Shown here: in pieces, positions 1-5,945 of the stretch
How the letters are laid out: each line of letters begins with the position of its first letter
How positions within the stretch are numbered: the stretch's first letter is position 1
Assembly: GCA_003499925.1 (NCBI GenBank)
Contig: DNRQ01000115.1
Location: 19,153-32,254 of the forward strand
Reading direction: 5' to 3'
Origin: Geobacter sp.
Lineage (GTDB): Bacteria; Desulfobacterota; Desulfuromonadia; Geobacterales; Geobacteraceae
Length of the DNA: 13,102 nt
Notes under the pieces: model-generated
Database searches by the model: none
What the model was told of the DNA's origin: nothing
The model's input: the letters and a program-made list of their open reading frames with translations, nothing else
Position numbers and translations under genes: made by a program

Positions 1-86
1 CAGTGGGGGTGGGGGGAGGGTGAGCTTAACTTAATGGCAGTGCTCCCTAACCTCTCCCAGCAGGGGGGAGGGCTTTCCGGGGTTGA
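1..86. repeat. G/C-tract repeat with terminal-repeat-like motif and hairpin
   Basis: This short non-coding stretch follows the stop codon of the minus-strand Fe-S gene. It holds G runs (5-20), the 19-mer CTTAACTTAATGGCAGTGC (25-43), and a hairpin with arms CCTCTCCC (51-58) and GGGGGAGG (64-71, one G-T pair). The 19-mer recurs exactly, in inverted orientation, at 13084-13102, and a shorter variant lies at 12945-12962. The hairpin could act as a terminator for the gene at 87-1403, but there is no clear U tract, so this is only possible. The left end of the window appears to cut through the repeat unit. Confidence 0.6.
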
Positions 87-1403
87 TCATTCGAACTTGG
101 AAAAGCTGGCGATGTCGACGCCGGCCAGGATGCGCTCCAGGTAGCGCGATTTGAGCTGGCTGCTCGCCATCAGCCGCTTGACGGGGGGAAGCCTCAGGAT
201 GGCGCCGAGAACGGCGGCCATGGCGCGATGGCTCAGATGGGCCTGGTTGTCGAAGATGAGGTTTTGCAGCTTGCCCCGCTCGATCGCCATGAGCACCAAC
301 CGGTGCGCCGAATTGACCGGTGTGATGACTCGCTTGGGCCTGGCATGGAGCTTTATCGCGGCAAGGGGGCAGCTTCCCACGCAGACACCGCAGCCAAGGC
401 AGAGGGCCTCATTGACCTCTGCCTTTTTCCTTGTCTGGCCGTCGGCGCCGTTTGGCACCAGCGCAATCGCCGCTATCGGGCATCTCCTGACGCAGTTGCC
501 GCAGCCGTTGCAGGGTGGCTCGCCCGCTTTGGCCATGAAGTTGGTGGTGTAGAGGGCGTCCGGTATGGCAAGCCGGCGCGTGGCGATCAGGGCCTCGCAG
601 CAGCAACCGCAGCAGTGACAGATGAAGTTGACTTCCTCCCGGACGTTGTCGGCGCACTGCACGAGGTTCAGGGAGCGGGCCTGCTGCAGGATGTCCAGCC
701 CTTCGGCTCGGTCGATGCCGCGCGCGCTGCCGTGCCGGATCAGCGACTGGGCGGCGGCGTTGAGCGTCATGCAGTTGTCAGGCGGCGCATCGCAGGCGCA
801 GTCTAAGTGGGCCATCTTGTGGCGGCAGTAGCAAAGGCCTACGGCGATATCGCTCGCTGTCCGGATCACCTCGCTGGCGCGCTCGTAATCGAGCACCTGC
901 GCGCTCGCTTCGGCGGAAAGCGCCGGCTCGTTTACCAGGACCCTGCCGGTCTGGGTGGCACCGCCGGCAAAAAGGTCCCGGATGAAGGAGTCCTCCAGGT
1001 TGATATACCGGAAAAACAGGCTGGCAAGCTCCTTCTGGTCGATATCGGTGCGCACCCTCATCAGGGAGAACTCGAAGAAGCCCGCCATCGGCGGTGGCAG
1101 AAAGTATACGGTCTTCCCCTCACGCTCGATATCGAGGAGCATGGCACGGGAGGCCAACGCTTCCAGCGTGTTTCGTGCCGCGTGTTCCGGCACCTTCCAG
1201 ATGCGCGCGGCTTTGGCGGCGGAAAAGGGTCGAAGAGGCAACTGGGAGAGGAGGTGTGCCTCCGGTTCGCTGCAGAGAATCGAGAAGATCTTCAATAGCA
1301 GATCCGAGGCCGGAGCCCCGTGGGGGAACTTGTTCAGCCGGTGCATCAGGGACTGGTAGCCGCCGTTGGAGGAGTGGTGTGACATGGCACCCCGGATAAG
1401 CAT
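87..1403 (-). CDS. Cysteine-rich 4Fe-4S dicluster protein with N-terminal winged-helix-like region
   Basis: Predicted cytoplasmic iron-sulfur protein of 438 residues, probably an electron carrier or redox-responsive protein; the partner is unknown. Two classical [4Fe-4S] motifs of the CxxCxxCxxxC(P) type are visible: C298-C301-C304-C308 and C335-C338-C341-C345. Upstream lie two further cysteine groups, C191xC193 with C202, C204 and C211, and C262xC264C265xC267C268C269, so extra clusters or metal sites are possible. Residues about 33-105 look like a winged helix (helix, turn, helix, then a strand pair ending KTVYFLPPP). There is no signal peptide or membrane segment. The first ATG (1403) has no clear ribosome binding site. 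A second Met (1385) follows a GGGG run and fits a promoter-like sequence at 1423-1450 better, so the protein may begin there. No neighbouring oxidoreductase gene identifies a pathway. The ferredoxin-type call is firm; the cellular role is not. Confidence 0.88.
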   Translation of the reverse strand: MLIRGAMSHHSSNGGYQSLMHRLNKFPHGAPASDLLLKIFSILCSEPEAHLLSQLPLRPFSAAKAARIWKVPEHAARNTLEALASRAMLLDIEREGKTVYFLPPPMAGFFEFSLMRVRTDIDQKELASLFFRYINLEDSFIRDLFAGGATQTGRVLVNEPALSAEASAQVLDYERASEVIRTASDIAVGLCYCRHKMAHLDCACDAPPDNCMTLNAAAQSLIRHGSARGIDRAEGLDILQQARSLNLVQCADNVREEVNFICHCCGCCCEALIATRRLAIPDALYTTNFMAKAGEPPCNGCGNCVRRCPIAAIALVPNGADGQTRKKAEVNEALCLGCGVCVGSCPLAAIKLHARPKRVITPVNSAHRLVLMAIERGKLQNLIFDNQAHLSHRAMAAVLGAILRLPPVKRLMASSQLKSRYLERILAGVDIASFSKFE

Positions 1404-1422
1404 TGGAATAAGTTAACGTCCC

Positions 1423-1450
1423 AGTATAGCAGCCCGGCGGGTCGAGGCAA
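1423..1450 (-). promoter_or_regulatory. Putative sigma-70 promoter of the Fe-S protein gene
   Basis: Read on the minus strand, TTGCCT (1450-1445) is followed after 16 bases by TATACT (1428-1423). This predicts a transcript start near 1416. That would leave about 31 bases of leader before the second in-frame Met (1385) and only about 13 before the first (1403), favouring the shorter protein. This is pattern matching only. Confidence 0.45.
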
Positions 1451-1584
1451 GACGACGCAGGTGATCATGCTGTTCCGGGATGGCACTCCCCGCCATGCAG
1501 TGGCGGCTAGGGCATTTACGGCACTGCCGCTCTTCTAGTTCAACGCATCTCTTCCTACGGACGGCGCTTCGGCTAATTTCTCAT

Positions 1585-1769
1585 ACTGACTAGTGCTAAT
1601 CTGCAGCCTGCATCGATGCCGCGGAAAGTCCCCCTTTGAAACAGGGGGATGTAGGTGGATTTGCCTGTCGGGGCCACCCGCACGCTGTGGCATCTTGGGC
1701 TAAATCCCCCCCGACCCCCCTTTTTCAAAGGGGGGAGTTTTTTGTGGCTGCAGATCAGCACTACTTAGT
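1585..1769. repeat. MITE-like palindromic element 1 (185 bp)
   Basis: An inverted terminal pair bounds this element. The left arm runs 1585-1608 and the right arm 1746-1769; the core TAGTGCTAATCTGCAG (1591-1606) matches the reverse complement of 1748-1763 in 15 of 16 positions. Inside, a second imperfect inverted pair carries C5/G5-type tracts (about 1626-1660 against 1699-1740), so the whole element could fold into one long hairpin. It has no ORF of its own. It lies in the otherwise featureless 1404-1940 gap. The shape resembles a miniature inverted-repeat element, but no target-site duplication is clear. Confidence 0.6.
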
Positions 1770-1856
1770 TCTCTTTGAGCGTTCTTTTCGGGAGAGTAGC
1801 GACGGTCACAGCCGATGGGGGCACCTTCAGCGGCTGGTTGCCAAACATTAATTGGC

Positions 1857-1885
1857 TTGTTATTATGAAATAATTGGTGTATTTG
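1857..1885 (+). promoter_or_regulatory. Possible promoter of the small membrane protein gene
   Basis: TTGTTA (1857-1862), a 17-base spacer and TATTTG (1880-1885) lie in a locally AT-rich patch about 55 bases before the start codon at 1941. An interrupted palindrome, ATTAT-GAA-ATAAT (1862-1874), sits between the two boxes and could be an operator. Both boxes are weak matches. Confidence 0.3.
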
Positions 1886-1940
1886 TGTGACGAAGTGATG
1901 GTCGGCCGCATCGTCTTAATCCAAAAACAGGAGGGAACAC

Positions 1941-2198
1941 ATGTTAGGAACCAGTCTTTTTTCATTGCTCATGCTCGCAATCGGTACCTGTCTCTTCATG
2001 GTCGCTGGACTAGCTGTCTGCATCGCGATTTCGATCTTCACCGATACCATCAATCTCGACGGATCCTTCGACGGGATCGCTGAAAAGGTGATCGCCCTGG
2101 TCTTCGTGCCGATTCTGCTGGCCGCCCGGGTAATCGACGTGGTCATGTGGCTCTTCGTGCCGGCCAATATCAAGTACGCCTTGAGCTCCAAGGTCTAA
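1941..2198 (+). CDS. Small hypothetical membrane protein with two predicted helices
   Basis: An 85-residue protein that I do not recognise. Two hydrophobic segments are evident, about residues 5-33 and 48-72, separated by a short polar loop (FTDTINLDGSFDGIAEK). It is therefore expected to sit in the cytoplasmic membrane as a hairpin. A strong Shine-Dalgarno AGGAGGG (1929-1935) stands five bases before the ATG, which fixes the start and argues that this is a genuinely translated gene. It stands alone, with repeats on both sides and a perfect hairpin 30 bases after its stop. No catalytic or metal-binding motif is seen, and no function is proposed. Confidence 0.8.
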   Translation: MLGTSLFSLLMLAIGTCLFMVAGLAVCIAISIFTDTINLDGSFDGIAEKVIALVFVPILLAARVIDVVMWLFVPANIKYALSSKV

Positions 2199-2228
2199 GC
2201 CTTCAGCCTCAGCCGACCCCGGACCTGA

Positions 2229-2258
2229 GACAATCCCCCTTGCCCAAGGGGGATTGTC
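2229..2258 (+). terminator. Perfect 14-bp hairpin after the small membrane protein gene
   Basis: GACAATCCCCCTTG (2229-2242) and its exact reverse complement (2245-2258) are separated by only two bases. The position, 30 bases past the stop at 2198, suits transcription termination, but no run of T follows on either strand. It may instead be a member of the local C5/G5 palindrome family acting as an RNA-stabilising structure. Confidence 0.5.
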
Positions 2259-2492
2259 GCGGCGCATCACGCTTCGCCCCTACGCTTTGATCCGACCTGT
2301 TCCGATCTTCCCGTTATCCTCTGCTCCCCCCCTGCAAACTTTACTGTGCAAGAATTGGTGCTTCCACTGTGCAATCTTTGAACATGTATCATCGGCAACT
2401 CATGAGTCGGTTATCCTACCTTTCCGTATTCCAGCAGGTTAGCCGTTTGTACTCGTGGCACGCCTAATGAAGGGAACAGGTAGACGAGCCTA
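2259..2492. other. Non-coding spacer, somewhat AT-richer
   Basis: I see no credible gene here. Small features are a 9-bp direct repeat ACTGTGCAA (2343-2351 and 2366-2374, 23 bases apart start to start) and a 10-bp palindrome ACTCATGAGT (2398-2407). Either could be a protein-binding site, but no gene starts close downstream. Confidence 0.4.
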
Positions 2493-2625
2493 AGCTGACC
2501 TGATTAGTGCTAATCTTCCGCACACTGCGCAAGCTCCCCCTCTCCCTGGACGGGAGAGGGTTGGGGAGAGGGTGACAGGGGAGGGGGGATTAACCAGCGG
2601 AAGATTGACGCTGATCAGGTAAGCT
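2493..2625. repeat. MITE-like palindromic element 2 (133 bp)
   Basis: Terminal inverted repeats of 29 bases (2493-2521 and 2597-2625) match in about 24 positions; the inner ten bases, AATCTTCCGC, are identical. The left end carries TTAGTGCTAATCT, the same motif as the end of the element at 1585-1769. The interior holds a perfect 9-bp hairpin, CCCTCTCCC-TGGAC-GGGAGAGGG (2538-2560), followed by G-rich runs (2562-2588). It has no ORF. The bipartite structure, related ends around a variable G/C-tract core, suggests a mobile or formerly mobile miniature element. Confidence 0.6.
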
Positions 2626-2669
2626 GATGCTTTGCCCGCCGACCATCCTGTTCATCTGAAGGAGGCTTG

Positions 2670-2951
2670 ATGTTTTCCTTTGCCAGCTTCACCCGGGCCT
2701 TCCCCCATATCCACCGCTACCTGCAACGGGTTCCTGCCGGTCCCGAAGCCGCAGCGCGTTTTCCCGCTGCGACCGGCCCCTCTGCTCCCTTTGCTGCGGC
2801 AACAACTCCCGGTACTGCACCGGCTGCTCTCTCCGGCCGAGAGATACCGGGCGCCAACCAGCACTGTCGCCTGAATAGATCACAGCGGCGCAGTCACAGG
2901 GAGGACCGTCCTCTCACCTACAGCGGAGGGCTGCGGCACGTCGCCGGATAG
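2670..2951 (+). CDS. Doubtful small ORF with a strong ribosome binding site
   Basis: A 93-residue reading frame rich in Ala, Pro and Arg. Its support is AAGGAGG (2659-2665) four bases before ATG 2670; a TTG lies one codon earlier. It has no membrane segment, recognised domain or motif, and other frames are also open across the same bases, as is usual in GC-rich DNA. It ends 55 bases before the kinase ATG at 3007. It could be a short leader-type protein, a decayed gene, or chance. The ribosome binding site is the only positive evidence. Confidence 0.3.
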   Translation: MFSFASFTRAFPHIHRYLQRVPAGPEAAARFPAATGPSAPFAAATTPGTAPAALSGREIPGANQHCRLNRSQRRSHREDRPLTYSGGLRHVAG

Positions 2952-2974
2952 CAGCGAGCGCGTTTGTCATCACT

Positions 2975-3003
2975 TTGGCAATGGTCACAGTTTCTATTGC
3001 AAT
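2975..3003 (+). promoter_or_regulatory. Possible promoter of the first hybrid kinase
   Basis: TTGGCA (2975-2980, five of six to the -35 consensus) is followed after 17 bases by TGCAAT (2998-3003, four of six to the -10). The predicted transcript start near 3010 lies after the ATG at 3007. If the promoter is real, translation must begin at Met 3031, which has its own ribosome-binding-like AGGCAGG. Confidence 0.3.
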
Positions 3004-3006
3004 TGA

Positions 3007-5724
3007 ATGAAATTTTCTAGGCAGGTCCCCATGTTCCCGTCCCTGAAAAATCCTCCCTGGCTGCCCGTAGCCGTGGCCATAACCGTCTTCGCCGCAGCCG
3101 TCGCTCTCAGGCTCGCGTTACTCGCGCTGCTCGGCACATCCATGCCCTACGTCACCTTCTTTCCCGCCGTCATGTTTGCCGCCCTCTTCGGCGGGCTCTA
3201 CGCAGGCTACATGGTAACGGTCCTCTCCGCGTGCTTTGCCGCTTATTTCCTCATCGATCCGGCAGGAGACATTTCCGCCCGCCATGCCGGCGACTGGCTC
3301 GGGATGGTGATCTTCTTCCTGAGCTGCCTGATGGTTTCCTGGCTCTCGGAATTCATGCGCCGTGCCGAGAAGCGGACCGGCGAGGCGGAGGCCCGGGCAA
3401 TGTCGGCCGCCGAACGGGAAAAGGCCGGTGCCGCCCTGCTCCAAAGCGAGGCAAAATTTCGCTCCTACGTGGAAAATTCGCCCATGGCCGTCTTGGTGGT
3501 GGATCGTGAGGGGCACTACGTCGACTTCAATGCCGCAGCCGTCGATCTGTTAGGCTATCCCGCCGAAACCCTGGCCCGTATGCATATCCTGGAGGTGCAC
3601 CGGATCGAGGATCACGTCACCGTGCTGAGCGACTTCGCCAGGCTCTTCGACACGGGGCGCGTCAATGTGGAGACCTGCATGCAAAGGGGTGACGGAGAAA
3701 CGGTCTGGGTGTCGCTGCATGCCGCCCTCCTGGACCGCGACCACGCCATCGCCTACTGCCAGGACATCTCCGGCATCAGAGCCGCCGTGGAGTCGATGCG
3801 CGAGCGCCTGGCGCTGCAGGAACAGCTGGCCGCCATCACCTCCGTGGTGCCGGGGGTGATCCACTCATTCAGGCGCAGGGCGGACGGCTCTTTCTGTTTC
3901 CCGTATGCCAGTGCCGCACTGGAGAGCATCTGCGGCCTGCAGCCCGCGCAGGTCTCGCAGGACGCCACGGCCGCGCTCAACCTGATCCATCCCGAAGACC
4001 GCGAGCGGGTAAACCGCTGCATTGAGGAATCCGCCCGCGGCATGACCCCGTTGCGCGACGAGTTCCGGGTCAGGCTCCCCGGCAAGGGCGATATCTGGGT
4101 CGAGTGCCATTCGATACCGAGCCGGGAGGCGGACGGCAGCATCCTGTGGCGAGGCTTCATCCACGATATCACGCAGCGCAGGGGTAACGAGGAACTGGTG
4201 CGTGAGGCAACGCGCAGGCTTCAGCTCGCCGTCAAATCGGCGGGACTTGGCGTCTGGGAGTGGGACATAGCGGCGGGATCGGTGGTATGGAACGACCGGA
4301 TGTGCGAGCTGTACGGCATCGCCCCGACTGATTTCGACGGCAGGCACGCGACCTGGAGCGGCGCCCTGCACCCCGAGGACCGAGACCGGACCTTCGCGGC
4401 GTGCCGGGAGGCGCTTGTGGGCGAAAAGGAGTTCAACACCGAGTTCCGGGTGATCCATCCGGGCGGCAGGGTGAAGACGCTCAAGGGAGACGCCGTCGTG
4501 GTACGCGACCAGGCCTCCCGCCCGCTGCGGATGGTGGGCCTTAACCGTGACATCACCGACCAGCGCTACCTGGAGGCACAGCTGCTCCAGTCCCAGAAGA
4601 TGGAGGCGGTCGGCAGGCTGGCGGGCGGCGTGGCGCACGAATTCAACAACAACCTGTCGGTGATTCTGGGCTACGCCGAGCTCTCCAAGCTGGTCGAGGT
4701 CGACTCGTCGAAGTTCCGCGAGTATCTGGACGAGATCATCAAGGCCGCCGAGCATTCCCGCGACGTGACCCACCAGCTGCTGGCCTTCTCGCGCCACGAG
4801 ATCATCGCTCCCCGCCGGGTCGACCTGAACCTGCTGATCGGGCGCAGTGAAAAGACGCTGTGGCGCCTGATCGGCGAGGACGTGGAGCTGATCCTGACCA
4901 CCTCCGACCATATCTGGCCGGTGCTGATCGACCCCGCCCAGCTCAACCAGGTCGTCATGAATCTCGTGGTCAATGCGCGCGACGCCATGCCCCACGGCGG
5001 CACCTTGAGCATCGAGACGACGAACGTGGCGCTGGACGAGATCTGCCGGATCGGCACGCCCGAGACCAGGCCGGGGGAGTACGTCCGGATGACGGTGACA
5101 GACACCGGGGTCGGGATGGACGGCGAGCTGCAGGGGCGGGTCTTCGAGCCGTTCTTCACCACCAAGGGGGTCGGCAAGGGGACGGGACTCGGGCTTGCCA
5201 CCGTGTACGGCATCATGAGCCAGAACGGCGGCTTCATAAAGGTCAGCAGCGAACCGGGGGAGGGTGCCTCCTTCAGCCTCTTTTTCCCGCGCATGAATCC
5301 GGAGCAGGCTGCGGGCCAGGCGCAGGAGCCGGCGATGGACGCCGGAGCAGGGGGTGTGCTGCTGGTCGAGGATGAACCGACCGTGCGGCTCATGGCGCAG
5401 CTGATGCTGGAAAAGATCGGTTATTCGGTGCTGGTGGCGGCTTCGCCGCAGGAGGCGCTGGAGAAATGCCGCAGGAGCGAGGGGGGGATCGACTGCCTGC
5501 TCACCGACGTGATCATGCCCGGGATGAGCGGTGTGGACCTCTCGGTGGCGGCCAGGGCGATCTGTCCCGGCATCGGGATCGTCTACATGTCCGGGTACAG
5601 CTCAGACCTGATAGCGCCCCACGGCGTGCTGGAGCCGGGGGTGCTCTTCCTCCAGAAGCCGTTTGACGCGGCGACCCTCGCGGAAAAGATACAGCAGTCC
5701 ATCCGCTTCTCCCGAACCCCCTAG
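3007..5724 (+). CDS. Membrane-bound hybrid histidine kinase (DUF4118-like, PAS x3, HisKA-HATPase, REC)
   Basis: A 905-residue sensor kinase. About residues 18-110 form a membrane block resembling the four-helix DUF4118 sensor module of KdpD-type kinases, including PYVTFFPAVMFAALFGGLYAG. Three PAS domains follow (about 149-265, 277-395, 402-518). The HisKA helix carries the phospho-accepting His544 in GGVAHEFNNN. The ATPase domain has N656 (N box), DTGVGM at 699-704 (G1) and GKGTGLGL at 723-730 (G2). A C-terminal receiver (about 783-897) has E788-D789, phosphoacceptor D834 and K884, so all catalytic positions are intact. There is no HPt domain or output domain. The start at 3007 is preceded by a stop and lacks a ribosome binding site; Met 3031, nine codons in, follows AGGCAGG (3019-3025) and is a good alternative. 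A 221-base gap separates it from the next kinase. The signal sensed is unknown. Confidence 0.93.
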   Translation: MKFSRQVPMFPSLKNPPWLPVAVAITVFAAAVALRLALLALLGTSMPYVTFFPAVMFAALFGGLYAGYMVTVLSACFAAYFLIDPAGDISARHAGDWLGMVIFFLSCLMVSWLSEFMRRAEKRTGEAEARAMSAAEREKAGAALLQSEAKFRSYVENSPMAVLVVDREGHYVDFNAAAVDLLGYPAETLARMHILEVHRIEDHVTVLSDFARLFDTGRVNVETCMQRGDGETVWVSLHAALLDRDHAIAYCQDISGIRAAVESMRERLALQEQLAAITSVVPGVIHSFRRRADGSFCFPYASAALESICGLQPAQVSQDATAALNLIHPEDRERVNRCIEESARGMTPLRDEFRVRLPGKGDIWVECHSIPSREADGSILWRGFIHDITQRRGNEELVREATRRLQLAVKSAGLGVWEWDIAAGSVVWNDRMCELYGIAPTDFDGRHATWSGALHPEDRDRTFAACREALVGEKEFNTEFRVIHPGGRVKTLKGDAVVVRDQASRPLRMVGLNRDITDQRYLEAQLLQSQKMEAVGRLAGGVAHEFNNNLSVILGYAELSKLVEVDSSKFREYLDEIIKAAEHSRDVTHQLLAFSRHEIIAPRRVDLNLLIGRSEKTLWRLIGEDVELILTTSDHIWPVLIDPAQLNQVVMNLVVNARDAMPHGGTLSIETTNVALDEICRIGTPETRPGEYVRMTVTDTGVGMDGELQGRVFEPFFTTKGVGKGTGLGLATVYGIMSQNGGFIKVSSEPGEGASFSLFFPRMNPEQAAGQAQEPAMDAGAGGVLLVEDEPTVRLMAQLMLEKIGYSVLVAASPQEALEKCRRSEGGIDCLLTDVIMPGMSGVDLSVAARAICPGIGIVYMSGYSSDLIAPHGVLEPGVLFLQKPFDAATLAEKIQQSIRFSRTP

Positions 5725-5773
5725 ACAACGACCCGGCTCCCCTTTCAGCTCCCGAACCCCGTCCCCACCCCGA

Positions 5774-5794
5774 CCCTCTCCTTGTAGGGGAGGG
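5774..5794 (+). terminator. G/C-tract hairpin between the two kinase genes
   Basis: CCCTCTCC (5774-5781), loop TTGTA, and GGGGAGGG (5787-5794) form an 8-bp stem with one G-T pair, 50 bases after the stop of the first kinase. It belongs to the same G/C-tract family seen at 51-71, 2538-2560 and 12741-13008. There is no U tract, so it may weaken read-through rather than end transcription. The rest of the 5725-5945 gap shows no convincing promoter. Confidence 0.4.
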
Positions 5795-5945
5795 GGCCTA
5801 GGTGCTATCATTAAAGCTTCTCCCCTCCCCGCCGAAAAGTATCACACCGGCAGTTTGCTTCCGGTTCGAATCCGCCCCTTCAAGGGACGGCAGAATTCCG
5901 CGCTCCGGTTTCCCGCACGGCAAGCGACACCCCCAAGGTCTGAGC

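Noticed and set aside
2456..2472. Sigma-54 promoter starting TGGCAC
   Set aside because: The -24 half fits, but the -12 position reads GA instead of GC and no gene starts soon downstream.
3865..4995. 376-codon minus-strand frame across the first kinase
   Set aside because: Antisense shadow with low-complexity composition and no recognisable domain; the kinase reading is unambiguous.
5860..5876. GGTTCGAATCC, similar to a tRNA T-loop
   Set aside because: Only three stem pairs form, and no acceptor, D or anticodon arms are found upstream. TTCGAA is itself palindromic, so chance is likely.
5802..5945. 48-residue upstream extension of the large kinase
   Set aside because: It covers the spacer, lacks a ribosome binding site, and would bury the N-terminal membrane helix behind a Pro/Arg-rich stretch. 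ATG 5946 has AAGG and directly precedes the helix.
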